From Limnoglobus roseus (lineage in GTDB: Bacteria > Planctomycetota > Planctomycetia > Gemmatales > Gemmataceae): a stretch of 64,000 bases of DNA. Made by a program: the position numbers and the translations under genes. Positions 49,185 to 59,116 of the stretch are shown here, in pieces. Each line of letters opens with the position of its first letter. The stretch's first letter is position 1. The DNA is taken from positions 8,942,163-9,006,162 of the forward strand of contig NZ_CP042425.1 in assembly GCF_008254045.1 (NCBI RefSeq), written 5' to 3'. Under the pieces are notes generated by a model. It made no database searches. It saw only the letters and a program-made list of their open reading frames with translations, and was not told the DNA's origin.

Positions 49185-49280
49185 CCGGGCCTAAGCCCGA
49201 CTTCCGGTTCCCGGGGAACCCGCTCGCCCTCGGCGGGAAACTCGACCCGTTCACCCGCGAGCCCGAACTCCGAGCGGCGT
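49185..49280 (+). repeat. Dispersed ~95-bp repeat, copy 2
   Basis: Same-orientation partner of 4960-5055. The translated core is DFRFPGNPLALGGKLDPF, and the frame closes with TGA right after EPELRAA. It lies between the anti-sigma gene and the kinase gene. Both repeat copies follow regulatory genes. Confidence 0.55.
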
Positions 49281-49396
49281 GACGGTTTGTTCCGGCCGTC
49301 GACGGCGACGAACAAAATTTGCGGAATCGTTGGTGCGATCCGGCTGCCGATTCCGCATAGTGGGGGACGAGCCTCCCCCGCGTGTTGGAGTCAGCC

Positions 49397-52300
49397 GTGA
49401 CCGACGAATCGCTCTTCGCCGCCGCCCTCGCCATCGGCAGCCCGGCCGACCGGGCCGCGTTCCTCGACCGAGGCTGCGCGGGCAACCCGAACCTCCGCCA
49501 GGAACTGGAGGAACTGCTCGCCGCCCACGGCGCGAGCAACCCCCTCGACCGCTCGCCCGCGGATCTCGCCCGCACCGGCGCGTACGACGCGGCCCCGGAC
49601 GTCGTCGGCGAGGCCGTCGGGAGCGTCCTTGCCGGCCGGTACAAGTTGATCGAACGGATCGGCGAGGGCGGCATGGGGGCCGTGTTCATGGCCCAGCAGA
49701 CCGAGCCGGTGAAGCGGCTCGTCGCCGTGAAGGTCATCCGCGAGGGGATGGACTCCCGCCAAGTTCTCGCCCGGTTCAAGGCCGAGCGGCAAGCCCTGGC
49801 GATGATGGACCACCCGAACATCGCCCGCGTCCTCGACGCCGGGACGACCGCCGCCGGCCGCCCGTTCTTCGTCATGGAACTCGTCAAGGGCGTGCCGGTC
49901 ACCCAGTTTTGCGACGACCGCACGCTCTCCCCGCAGGACCGCCTCGCCTTGTTCATCCCGGTCTGCCAGGCGATCCAGCACGCCCACCAGAAGGGGGTCA
50001 TCCACCGCGACGTCAAGCCCGGCAACGTGCTCGTCGCCCTCTACGACGGCAAGCCGGTGCCGAAAGTGATCGACTTCGGCGTGGCGAAAGCGGCCGGCCA
50101 GCCGCTGACCGATCGCACCCTCGTCACCGGGTTCGGCACGGTCGTCGGCACGCCGGAGTACATGTCGCCGGAACAGGCCGAGTTGAACCAGCTCGACATC
50201 GACACCCGCAGCGACGTGTTCGCCCTCGGCGTGCTGCTGTACGAACTACTTACCGGCACGACGCCTCTCGATCGGCAGACGGTCGGCAAGGCGGCCCTGC
50301 TGGAAGTCTTGCGGATCGTGCGGGAGGAGGAGCCGCCGAAGCCGAGCACGCGGCTGTCGTCGTCCGCGGCGCTGCCGGCGATCGCCGCGCGGCGCGGCAC
50401 CGACCCGGCCCGGCTGTCGCGGCTGGTGCGAGGCGAACTCGACTGGATCGTGATGAAGGCGTTGGAGAAGGACCGCGGCCGCCGGTACGACACGGCGACG
50501 GCCCTGGGGAAGGACGTGCAGCGGTTCCTCGCCGGCGAGACCGTGGAGGCGTGCCCGCCGACGCTCGGCTACCGGCTGCGGAAGGCGTACCGCCGCAACC
50601 GGTAGCCGTCGGCGTGGGGTTCGCCTTCGCCGCCGTGCTGCTGGCCGCGACCGGCCTGAGCATCGCCTTCGGCCTGTCGGCCCAGCGGGCCGGGCGGGAA
50701 GCCGACGAGCGGCGGGAGGACGCCGATCACAGCGCGCAACTGGCCCGCGACGCGGGGCAGGCGGCCGGGCGGGAGCGGGACGCGGCCCGGGCCGCGCACG
50801 CCGACCTACGCCGCAGCCTGTACGCCTCGTCGATGAGTCTGGCCCAGGCCGCGTGGGACAACGACAACCTGCCCCGCCTCATCGAACTGCTGGAAGAACA
50901 GCGCCCCAAGACGGGCGAGGAAGACCTACGCAACTTCGAGTGGCGGTATTGGGACCGGCTCGCCCACGCGGCTCGGCGGACCTGGACGTTCCACGCCCAC
51001 GTCGGCACGGTCGGGGCCGCCCTGAGCGGCGACGCCAGCCGGGTCGGGTACTGGGGGTACGAAGACAACGGCGACCAGAAAGCGTTCCGGGTCCGCGTGA
51101 AGGACACGGCCACCGGCCGCGAACTGTTCGACGTGTCGATCCCGCGGAACGGCGCGCCCGGCTTTGTGCAGGACGGCCGGCTCGCCCTCAGCCGCGACGG
51201 CCGCCGGCTCCTGTTCTCGTATCGATCGCGGGAGGTGGCTTCTCACGCCTGTCAGGTCCTCGTGTACGACGTGGACGGCGGGCGGATGCTCTTCAACCGA
51301 GAAGGCATCTTTGAACAGAAAACGGCCCTCAGTTCGGACGGCTCCCTCGTCGCGGTCCTGAGCCATCCGAAGAAGTTCTCGTTCCAGAACCCCAACTCTG
51401 GATGGGACAAGTTGAACGTCTGGGACGTGTCGAACCCGGACCGGCCGGCGGTCGTGATCGAGAACGACGCCGCCGGGTCGGAACTGGCCAACGCGCCGAG
51501 CTTCAGCGCGAACGGCACTCGGATCGCGGCGATCGCGCGCACGTCGCGGGCGGGCGTCGTGAGTTCGACGATCCGCGTTTGGAACGCGACCACCGGCCAG
51601 AGTGAGGTCAACAATCCGATGGTCGGCGAGGAAGTGGTCGGGATCGCCTTTACCCCCGACACGCAGCGGCTGGCCACCGTCGGGATGAAGTCGCCGGGCA
51701 GCGGCTCGAAGGACACGCCGCCGACGTACCTGACGATCTGGCGGCTCACCGCCGACGGGCGGTTCACCGCTCAGCACTCGACCCCGATCTCGCACGTCGT
51801 GTCCTCGGTGCCCGCGATCCGGTTTGCGTTCACCGCCGACGGTCGGCGGCTGGCGCTGACGAACGGGTTCCAGCCCGCGCTCGTTCTCGACGTGGAAAAC
51901 GGCGTGAACCTCCGGGCCGTCAAGAGCACGACCGGGATCGTTGCGGCCGCGTTCACGGCGGACGGCGCCCGCCTGCTGACGACGCGCAACGTGACGGGGA
52001 ACCAACCGGCGTCGGTCGTGGACGGCACGATCCAGGAGTGGGACGCCGCACCGCCCGCCGCCGCCCGCCGCCGGGACCTGTGGTCCCTCGTGTGGAACCC
52101 CGCCCGAACGCGGCAGGCGTCGTTCGATCAGGCCCGATCGGTCGATTTTGAGACCGGCCAACTGGTCGGCAATTCGACGGTCTACGTGAAGGACGCGGCC
52201 GGCAAGGAGGTCGTGGCCTTCCGCAAGCACACCGTGCCGGTCCGCGACTTGACCTTCAGCCCCGACGGCCGGTGGGCGTTTTCCGTCTCCGATGAGGAAG

Positions 52301-53196
52301 CGATCCTCTGGCGACCGGAAACGGGCGAGGTCGGTTGGAAATGCAAGGCGACCGGGTCCACCCGGTTCGTGAACGGGCAGGAGGGCGGCGAATTCAGTCC
52401 GGACGGCCGGTGGATCGCTCTCCGGAATGCCGACGACACGCGGGTCGTGACGGCCGGGGATTTGAAGGAAAAGTTCCGCACCGGCCCGGTCGTTCACGCC
52501 CGGTTCAGCCCGGACGGCCGGCGGGCCGTCACGTTCCACCGCGGCCCGCTCGGGGCCGACGACAAGGCGATAGCCGGCGAGGTCAAGGTCTGGGACGTGG
52601 AGGCCGGCAAACTCGTGGAAACGACGCCCTGGCCTGAAGGGGTCGCGTGGCCGACGGTGTTCACTGCCGACGGGCGATCCTTCGCCGTGGCCGGTCGCAC
52701 GGCCATCGTTCTCTTCGACACGGCCACGGGGGTCAAGCGGGTCGCCCTGCGGCCGGAGGCGGATCTCGGCCGCGTGGTTTTTAGCCCGGACGGGACGCGG
52801 CTGGTCATGGTCCGCCGCGACGGCTTCACCCGGTTCGGCGACGGCACGGGGGCGGCCCCGATCGCGGTCTGGGACACGGCCACCGGCGTTCCGGTCTGTC
52901 ACTTGAAGGGGCACGCCTCGCCGATTCGCGACATGGTTTTCAGCCCCGACGGCCGGCGGATTGCCACGCTCGGCAGCCCGCGGACGACGCGGTTCGGCGA
53001 GCCCCGCGTCTGGGACGCCGCCACCGGCCGCGAGTTGCTGACGCTGCCCGAGCCGGTCGGGGCCGCCACCGGCGGGCGTCTCGCCTTCAGCCCCGACGGC
53101 GCCCGCCTCGAATTTCACCCGTCGAAATCGTTCGCTTCCGATGGGTCCGTGACCATTTGGGACGCGACCCCGCGGCCGGAGCCGAAGGCCCCATGA
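49397..53196 (+). CDS. Membrane Ser/Thr protein kinase with WD40 propeller (frameshifted at the membrane junction)
   Basis: The GTG at 49397 has GGAG 6 bases upstream. Kinase domain at about residues 70-340: GEGGMGAVFMAQQ, VAVKVIREG, VIHRDVKPGNVL, KVIDFGVAKA, GTPEYMSPEQAE, all intact. The frame ends at TAG 50603 after KAYRRNR; one missing G in the GG at about 50599 would restore AVGVGFAFAAVLLAATGLS (TM helix), a coiled coil and a WD40 propeller with SPDGRR repeats, ending at TGA 53196. The intact product would be about 1266 aa. The WD40 part would be extracytoplasmic and sensory. It overlaps the downstream ECF sigma gene (ATGA), which suggests the kinase senses and the sigma factor responds. 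Confidence 0.82.
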
Positions 53197-53777
53197 GCGA
53201 CGTGACGCGACTGCTGGAGGCGGCAAACCGCGGCGACCGCCAGGCTGCCGCGAACCTGTTGCCGCTCGTATACGACGAACTGCGGAAGCTCGCCGCCGCG
53301 CGGCTCGCGCACGAGAAGCCGGGGCAAACGCTCGATGCCACCGCCCTCGTCCACGAGGCGTACCTGCGGCTCGTCGGGAGCCAGCGGTTCGAGGGCGGCG
53401 GCCACTTCTTCGCCGCGGCGGCGGAGGCGATCCGGCGAATTCTGGTCGATCAGGCCCGCCGCCGGCACGCCGCCAAGCGCGGCGGCGACCGACAGCGGCA
53501 ACCGCTGGACGCGCACCAGGTCGTCGCCACGGCCCCGGACGAGGAACTGCTCGCCCTGCACGACGCCCTCGACCGCCTTGCGGAACGGCACCCGGATAAG
53601 GCTGCGTTGGTGAAACTGCGGTACTTCGCCGGGTTGACCGCGGATCAAGCGGCCGCCGCGATGGGCCTCTCGCCGAGCGCCGCCGACCGGCACTGGGCCT
53701 ACGCCCGAGCGTGGCTGCGGCGGGCGATGGCTCCAGAGCTACCCCTTCCGCCCGGTGGTGCCACGCCGACGGTATGA
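53193..53777 (+). CDS. ECF-type sigma factor (planctomycete Sig-70_X6-like)
   Basis: 194 aa. Typical of the ECF group common in planctomycetes and acidobacteria: TRLLEAANRGDRQAAANLLP, VYDELRKLAAARLAHEKPGQ, LDATALVHEAYLRLV, FFAAAAEAIRRILVDQARRR and region 4 with LTADQAAAAMGLSPSAADRH. The ATG at 53193 overlaps the kinase-WD40 stop by 4 bases. Such sigma genes are commonly next to Hanks kinases, which may phosphorylate them in place of an anti-sigma factor. No anti-sigma gene is adjacent. Confidence 0.88.
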   Translation: MSDVTRLLEAANRGDRQAAANLLPLVYDELRKLAAARLAHEKPGQTLDATALVHEAYLRLVGSQRFEGGGHFFAAAAEAIRRILVDQARRRHAAKRGGDRQRQPLDAHQVVATAPDEELLALHDALDRLAERHPDKAALVKLRYFAGLTADQAAAAMGLSPSAADRHWAYARAWLRRAMAPELPLPPGGATPTV

Positions 53778-53917
53778 CCGCGCCCGGCCGAGCGGTCGGC
53801 CTACGATTCGAGCCGGCGTGACACGAGTTTTACCCCACGCCCTCCTTGACTCGGCTATTCCCCCACTCCCGATCGGAGTGATCGAGGGTGGGGAAGTACC
53901 GTCCCACTCACCTCGGA

Positions 53918-54238
53918 TCATCCTGTGAATTTTAGCCCCGCGACACCGGCCACGATGAGCGACAGGAACACCACCCGCAGCACGGTCGCCGGCTCGTCGA
54001 GGATGAGCATGCCGAGCGCGGCCGTGCCGGCGGCACCGATTCCGGTCCACACGGCGTAGGCGGTGCCGATCGGGATGGTCCGCTGGGCCAGGAGCAGCAG
54101 CCCCATGCTGCCGAGCATGCAGACCACGGCCGCCGACGCCGGGCCGACGCGAAGCCGGTCGTCAGCCCAGGCGAACTTGATCGACACCGGCCAGCCGAGT
54201 TCGAGCATTCCGGCCAGCAGTAGGTAGACCCAGCCCAT
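53918..54238 (-). CDS. SMR-family exporter, Gdx/SugE type
   Basis: 106 aa with four TM helices. The ATG at 54238 (MGWVYLLLAGMLELGWPVSI) has GGGGGAAG upstream. The essential membrane Glu is Glu13 in GMLELGW. GTAYAVWTGIGAAGTAALGM is the SugE/Gdx-type variant rather than EmrE-type; Gdx proteins export guanidinium, and the family works as a dual-topology dimer. The substrate is inferred from sequence type. Single gene, divergent from an NlpC/P60-like hydrolase. Confidence 0.82.
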   Translation of the reverse strand: MGWVYLLLAGMLELGWPVSIKFAWADDRLRVGPASAAVVCMLGSMGLLLLAQRTIPIGTAYAVWTGIGAAGTAALGMLILDEPATVLRVVFLSLIVAGVAGLKFTG

Positions 54239-54393
54239 CCGCTTCCCCCTGCCGACCAGTATCGTCGGCCGAACCCGCACGACCGGTCGGGCCTGCCCGC
54301 CGTCCCGCGGTTCGGCTGAGCCGGCCTGAAGTCTGCCCCGCGTCCGGGCTGATGATCTACCGGGCCGCCCGCCACGCCCGAACGGAGACGCAT

Positions 54394-55128
54394 ATGCTCG
54401 CGCTGATCTTGTCGGCCGTCGCCCTCGCCCCCGCCGGTCTGGGGGCCGATGCCCCCGCGTCGTTCCTCTACCAACCGTCGTACTGCGAGGACCACGTGAT
54501 CCGACTGCCAGCCCGGCCGTACGACCCGCAGCCCGGCGACATCTTGTTCGCGGCCGATCACTCGCTGTTCTGGATTACCATGCACCGGATCGCCGGGACC
54601 AGCCACCCGACCCACTCGGCCATCTTCTTCCGCCGCCCGGACGGGAGGATGGCGATCATCGAGGGCGGCCCGCACGACACCCTCCGCTGCACCGCCCTCG
54701 ACGCCCTCCCGCACCTGAACAGCTACGAGGCCAAGGGCCGTGTCTGGATCCGCCGACGGGCCGTGCCACTGACGGAATGCCAGTCGGCAGCACTGACCAA
54801 GTTCGCCCTGGACACCGACGGCAAGCGGTTCGCCCTCGGCCGGCTGGGCCTACAACTCACGCCGTTCCGCCCTCGCGGCCCGGTCAAGACCGTATTCCTG
54901 GGGAAGCCGCACGGCGACCGGCCGAGCTACTACTGCTCGGAACTCGTGACCGAGGCGTGCGTGGCGGCCGGGCTGCTGGACGCGGCCACCGCCCGGCCGT
55001 CGGCCACCTACCCCCGCGACCTGTTTATGGACGCCTCGCTCAACCCGTATCTGAACAAGCACCTCAAGCTCGCCCCGGCCTGGGATCCGCCGGCCCGCTG
55101 GACGGCCCATCCGATCGCGGGCGAGTGA
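54394..55128 (+). CDS. Secreted NlpC/P60-like (YiiX/permuted papain-fold) hydrolase
   Basis: 244 aa. The ATG at 54394 has GGAG 6 bases upstream and starts a signal peptide (MLALILSAVALAPAGLGA). Catalytic features of the YiiX/YebB-like group: QPGDILFAADHSLFW, SHPTHSAIFF (His), and the downstream Cys in YYCSELVTEACVAAG. The permuted order (His before Cys) is characteristic. These are predicted amidases or peptidases acting on peptidoglycan or lipid-linked substrates; the substrate is not known. It converges on the SDR gene. Confidence 0.75.
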   Translation: MLALILSAVALAPAGLGADAPASFLYQPSYCEDHVIRLPARPYDPQPGDILFAADHSLFWITMHRIAGTSHPTHSAIFFRRPDGRMAIIEGGPHDTLRCTALDALPHLNSYEAKGRVWIRRRAVPLTECQSAALTKFALDTDGKRFALGRLGLQLTPFRPRGPVKTVFLGKPHGDRPSYYCSELVTEACVAAGLLDAATARPSATYPRDLFMDASLNPYLNKHLKLAPAWDPPARWTAHPIAGE

Positions 55129-55138
55129 GCGATCGGCC

Positions 55139-55921
55139 CTAGTGCCCCGCGGCTGTGTCGTTGTAATCGGCCATCACCCGGCCTACTGCCCACGCCGGCA
55201 GCCACCGGGCCAGCCCGACCAGCAAGCGGCAAGAGAGCGGAAAGTTGTACACGGCCTTGCGGCGAGACAGTGCCCGGAGCATCCGCCGGGCCGCCTCCTC
55301 GGCGGTGAGGAGGCCCGGCATCCAGAAGTCGTTCCCCTCCGTCATCGCGGTCTTCACGAACCCGGGGCAGAGGGTGGTGACCGTCACGCCCCGGCCGCGG
55401 AGGTGTGCCTGCAACCCGGCCAGGTAAGTATTCACCGCCGCCTTGCTGGCGCAGTAGCCCGACTCGCCGGGGAGCGCCAGGTAACTGGCCAGGCTCGACA
55501 CCGCGGCCAGGTGGCCCGACCGGCGGGCGAGCATGTCCGGCATCACTGCCGCGAAGGCGTAAACGACCCCGAGGACGTTCACCCGGATCATCGCCTCCAC
55601 ATCCGGCACGTTCACCGGGTCAAGCCGCGTCGGCGCACCGACGCCGGCGTTGGCGATCATCAAATCGACCGGGCCGAAGGCGTCCCGCACCACGGCTACG
55701 GCCGCGGTGGCTTGCGCACGGTCGGCCACATCGGCGGGGGCCACGACGGCCTCGCCGCCGGCCGCCCGGATCAGTTCTGCGAGTTCTCGCAGGGCGTCTT
55801 CCCGGCGGGCGACTAGCCCGACCCGCGCTCCGGCGGCGGCGAGCTGGCGGGCCAACTCCCGGCCGATGCCGCTCGACGCCCCGGTGACCACGACAACCCG
55901 TCCGAAAAACGCCCCCGCCAC
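55139..55921 (-). CDS. Short-chain dehydrogenase/reductase
   Basis: 260 aa. GTG start at 55921 with a near-perfect AAGGAGG 9 bases upstream. NAD(P)-binding TGASSGIG near the N-terminus, NAG in IANAGVG, catalytic Ser in AAVSSLASYL and YCASK (Tyr-x3-Lys). The C-terminal tail (RRKAVYNFPLSCRLLVGLAR, WLPAWAVGRVMADY) is hydrophobic, which suggests membrane association and a lipid-like substrate. It is divergent from an AOS-family PLP enzyme 160 bp away; the two could act in one pathway (see findings). Confidence 0.85.
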   Translation of the reverse strand: MAGAFFGRVVVVTGASSGIGRELARQLAAAGARVGLVARREDALRELAELIRAAGGEAVVAPADVADRAQATAAVAVVRDAFGPVDLMIANAGVGAPTRLDPVNVPDVEAMIRVNVLGVVYAFAAVMPDMLARRSGHLAAVSSLASYLALPGESGYCASKAAVNTYLAGLQAHLRGRGVTVTTLCPGFVKTAMTEGNDFWMPGLLTAEEAARRMLRALSRRKAVYNFPLSCRLLVGLARWLPAWAVGRVMADYNDTAAGH

Positions 55922-56081
55922 GCAAGTCCCCTCCTTTTCCGCGTTTTGATTATCGACAGCGCCGGCGGATAAAATTATCTAATCCGCCAGTCCAGCCTGA
56001 ACCCACCAGGCCTCACCGGCCGAATAAACCTTAGACCCTGCGGCGCCGCCACGCTGCCGATTTGGATGCGGAGAAATTGTG

Positions 56082-57320
56082 ATGCAGCACCCCCTCGATC
56101 GACTGGCGGCCGGACTCGCCGCCAGCCCGTTGGTTCGTCACTTGGAAGGCTTCTTCCGGGATCACCCCGATCTCCACATGAAGGACATGACGTTGGAAGA
56201 GGCCGGCCCCGGGCGGCGGGTGAAGCTGGCCGGGCGGTGGGTCGTCAACTTCGGGTCGGACAGCTTCCTCGGCCTCGACCGCGACCCGCGGGTGCTGGCC
56301 GCCGTCCGCGACGGACTGGACCACTGGGGGAGTCACAACGGTTCGTCGCGGGCGTTTTCGAGCGTCGAATCGAACGTGCGGGCGGAAGAAAAGATCGCCG
56401 CCTGGCTGGGGGCCGAGTCGGCACTCATCTACCCGTCCGTCACGCTGGCAAACCTGGGCGCTCTGCCGGCACTCCTCACGCGACAAGACGCGGTCGTGAC
56501 CGACCAGTACGCCCACAATTCCGTGCAGCAGGGAGTGAAGCTGGCAAAGGCGAGCGGGGTGAAAACCGGGCAGTTCGCTCACAACGACCCGGCCGACCTG
56601 GACCGGGCGCTCAAGAGCCTCCGGCCGTACCGATCAGCGCTAGTTGCTGTGGACGGCGTGTACAGCATGACCGGCACCCTGGCCGCCCTCGTCGAGTTGC
56701 GTGACGTCGCGGCGGCCAATGACGCCGTACTGTACGTGGACGACGCCCACGGCACGGGCGTGCTGGGCTCCCGCGGTCGGGGGACCGTTCTCGACGCCCT
56801 CGGCAACTACGACAACACCGTGGTGGTGGGGTCGCTGTCCAAGGCGGTATCGTGCTTCGGCGGCTTCGTGGCCTGTCCGGAGCGGGTACGGTTCCTCCTC
56901 AAGCTCCGGTCGGCACCGCTGATCTTTGGCGGGCCGGTGCCGCCTCCGTACCTGGACGCGGTGTGTGCCGCGGTGGACATCCTCGACTCCGCGGACGGCG
57001 ACGAACTGCGTGCGGCGCTCGGCCGGAACATGACCCGGTTCTGCGGCGGCGCCCGCGGCCGCGGCCTTCCGGTGATCGGCGGCGTGGGAGCGATCGCGTC
57101 GGTGTTGGTCGGGGACGAGGCGGCCACCCTCCGGGCCGGGCGGGCTGTGTTCGACCGCGGGTTCTATGTCCAGTCGGTGATCTTCCCGGCAGTGCCGCAC
57201 CACGGTGGGCTGCTCCGCGTGCAGGTGAACGCGAACCACCAGCCGACCGAGATCGACGCCTTGGTGGGCGTGCTGGCCGACGTGCTGGACCAGCACCATC
57301 CCCTCCCGCGGGTGGCGTAA
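56082..57320 (+). CDS. Alpha-oxoamine synthase family PLP enzyme (BioF/KBL/serine palmitoyltransferase-like)
   Basis: 412 aa. The ATG at 56082 has GGAG 9 bases upstream. Family blocks: NFGSDSFLGLDRDP, GSHNGSSRAFSS, DQYAHNSVQQG (His that stacks on PLP), DDAHGTGVLGSRGRGT (Asp binding the pyridine N) and VVGSLSKAVSCFGGFV (Schiff-base Lys). The enzyme would condense an acyl-CoA or acyl-ACP with an amino acid and release CO2. I cannot assign biotin, threonine catabolism or sphingoid base synthesis from sequence alone. No bio genes are adjacent; the divergent SDR is the only likely partner. Confidence 0.83.
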   Translation: MQHPLDRLAAGLAASPLVRHLEGFFRDHPDLHMKDMTLEEAGPGRRVKLAGRWVVNFGSDSFLGLDRDPRVLAAVRDGLDHWGSHNGSSRAFSSVESNVRAEEKIAAWLGAESALIYPSVTLANLGALPALLTRQDAVVTDQYAHNSVQQGVKLAKASGVKTGQFAHNDPADLDRALKSLRPYRSALVAVDGVYSMTGTLAALVELRDVAAANDAVLYVDDAHGTGVLGSRGRGTVLDALGNYDNTVVVGSLSKAVSCFGGFVACPERVRFLLKLRSAPLIFGGPVPPPYLDAVCAAVDILDSADGDELRAALGRNMTRFCGGARGRGLPVIGGVGAIASVLVGDEAATLRAGRAVFDRGFYVQSVIFPAVPHHGGLLRVQVNANHQPTEIDALVGVLADVLDQHHPLPRVA

Positions 57321-57491
57321 CCGCCGGCTCCACTCACTCATGCCGCCGCACTTGACACGGACGCCCTGGAGTTCCGAAGGAATGTGACGTGAACTGCGGC
57401 CGAGAGTCACCCACGTCTCGTTCCGCTCGCCCGCCCGGGGCGAGCGTGAGCAGGAGGCACGGGGCGGCTGTTCGTACTCGGCTTCGTGCGA

Positions 57492-57887
57492 TCAGGCCAG
57501 ATACTGCTCGTTGGTGACGTGTTCCAGCCATTCGACCGCCGTGCCATCGAGCCGCTCTTGGATGGCGAGATGCGTCATCGCGGTCGTCGGCGCGGCCCCG
57601 TGCCAGTGTTTCTCGCCCGGCGGGAACCAGATTATATCGCCCGGTCGGATCTCCTCGACTGGACCGCCCCACCGCTGCGCCCGACCGCACCCGGCCGTCA
57701 CGATCAAGGTCTGGCCGAGCGGGTGGGTGTGCCACGCCGTCCGCGCCCCTGGCTCGAACGTAACAGACGCGGCGGCTGCGCGGGCCGGGGCCGCGGTCTG
57801 GAACAGTGGGTCGATGCGGACCGTCCCGGTGAAATACTCGGCCGGCCCCCGACCCGATGGTTGAGAGCCGTTTCGCGTAATGTCCAT
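57492..57887 (-). CDS. Cupin-domain protein
   Basis: 131 aa. The ATG at 57887 is chosen because GGGAGGG lies 6 bases upstream; a GTG at 57905 is further back and overlaps that site. Single cupin barrel with metal motif 1 (AWHTHPLGQTLIVTAGCG) and motif 2 (PGDIIWFPPGEKHWHGAA). It resembles small cupins of the COG1917 type, some of which bind metal and act in detoxification or as mandelonitrile-lyase-like enzymes. The function here is unknown. Confidence 0.82.
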   Translation of the reverse strand: MDITRNGSQPSGRGPAEYFTGTVRIDPLFQTAAPARAAAASVTFEPGARTAWHTHPLGQTLIVTAGCGRAQRWGGPVEEIRPGDIIWFPPGEKHWHGAAPTTAMTHLAIQERLDGTAVEWLEHVTNEQYLA

Positions 57888-58366
57888 TCGTTCCCTCCCG
57901 TTCACCTCAAACGCCCGGGGTATTCTCGCGACGCACGCGGCGAACGTCTTCGATCCGCCGTCCAGATTTCACCCGGTCAGCCGCCAGACCGAGACGACCG
58001 CGGCACGTTTTCCCGATCTTTCCACCGCGGGCGTGTCTCCTTGTTATGGAGATTGTGTGTTGAAGGCCCATGCGTTTGCCCTTCGGGGGTCGCGGTCCGG
58101 CGGGCCGGGGTTGAATCCGATCCTCACACCTGCGAGAGAAGACACGCTCGAAGGAAAAAATGATCCGCCCGCAGACGACTTGATCACCGAAAAACCACGC
58201 CCCTGTGCGCTTGACGAGATCGAGTGAGCAATCAGGGAGTTGCCGGACAAGGAGCGATGCATTCTCACGGGGCGGTGTAACTGCGGCGCAACAAGCCGAT
58301 ACCGGTGCCTTGTGCCGTTAATGAAGGCCGGTACATACTGGACGTGTACCCACCCGGAGGACATCA
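57888..58366. other. 479-bp gap between divergent cupin and heme-protein genes
   Basis: Both promoters must lie here. No gene, hairpin or recognisable operator is visible. A 115-codon open frame has no ribosome site and no family resemblance. Confidence 0.4.
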
Positions 58367-59116
58367 ATGACCCCACGCTTCCCGACGCGCTTGAATCGCA
58401 GGTTCTGGTCACTCACGGCTCTCGTCGGGATTGGTTGCGGAGCGGTCCCAGCCGATCCCAAGCCGTCTGTCGAAGCCCCGACCAAGGCAGAGACGGCCGG
58501 GCTGACCGCCCTCCACCGCCACGCCGTCAAGTTGTTCATCGACCAGTTCGGGTTCGGGATCCGCCGCATTGAGCCGCCCCTCACGGACGTCCTCGAACCG
58601 CCGAAGTCGCAAGCCCAAGGTTCGGCGGATCAGCGGCCGGCCGGGAAAGACCCTGTCGCCATCCGACCAGACAAGGACGGGAAGGCCGCGCACTTCTCGT
58701 TCGCGAAGACCGTGGGAGAGGCGACCGCCATTCCTTCCGCGGCCGCGAAGAAGACCTGGGTGGTCAAGGAGGTGCAGTTGGTCGGGCTGGTCAAGCACAA
58801 GGACCCGGTCGTGTACCTGAGCAGCGAGGCGGTCGATGGGGCGATGCGGAAGGACAAGAAGGAAATAGAGAATAAGGACGCAAAGACGCGCCAGCCCGAC
58901 ACGTTCGAGACGAAGGCGCTGGAGGTGATCCGGGGCGGCGGCGAACTCGTTCAAGCCGAGAAGCAGGGCGAGACGATTCGAGCGCTGAGCGGGATCTACG
59001 CCGGGAAGCAGTGCGCGGCGTGTCACGAACGCCCGGGGGAGATGCTCGGGGCATTCTCCTACCGGCTGTCGCTCGAAGACGCCCCGGCCAAGGCTGTCGG
59101 TGCCAACCTGCCCTGA
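58367..59116 (+). CDS. DUF3365-like heme protein, exported
   Basis: 249 aa. ATG at 58367 with GGAGG 8 bases upstream. N-terminal signal with Cys (LTALVGIGCGAVPA), possibly a lipoprotein. The C-terminal motif IYAGKQCAACHERPGEMLGA followed by FSYRLSLED carries one c-type heme site (CAACH), as in the DUF3365/Tll0287-like family, which has a PAS-like fold and single heme. Likely a periplasmic redox or sensory protein. It converges with uvrA and ends 96 bases before a strong hairpin. Confidence 0.7.
   Translation: MTPRFPTRLNRRFWSLTALVGIGCGAVPADPKPSVEAPTKAETAGLTALHRHAVKLFIDQFGFGIRRIEPPLTDVLEPPKSQAQGSADQRPAGKDPVAIRPDKDGKAAHFSFAKTVGEATAIPSAAAKKTWVVKEVQLVGLVKHKDPVVYLSSEAVDGAMRKDKKEIENKDAKTRQPDTFETKALEVIRGGGELVQAEKQGETIRALSGIYAGKQCAACHERPGEMLGAFSYRLSLEDAPAKAVGANLP

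Noticed and set aside
54239..54351. Possible mini-ykkC (guanidine-II) riboswitch upstream of the SMR exporter
   Set aside because: Two GC stems with ACG in or near the loop can be drawn on the minus strand, but neither closes on the required ACGR tetraloop; too weak to call.
58065..58227. Acidic C-terminal-looking frame before the DUF3365-like gene
   Set aside because: No ribosome site and no recognisable start; likely chance.
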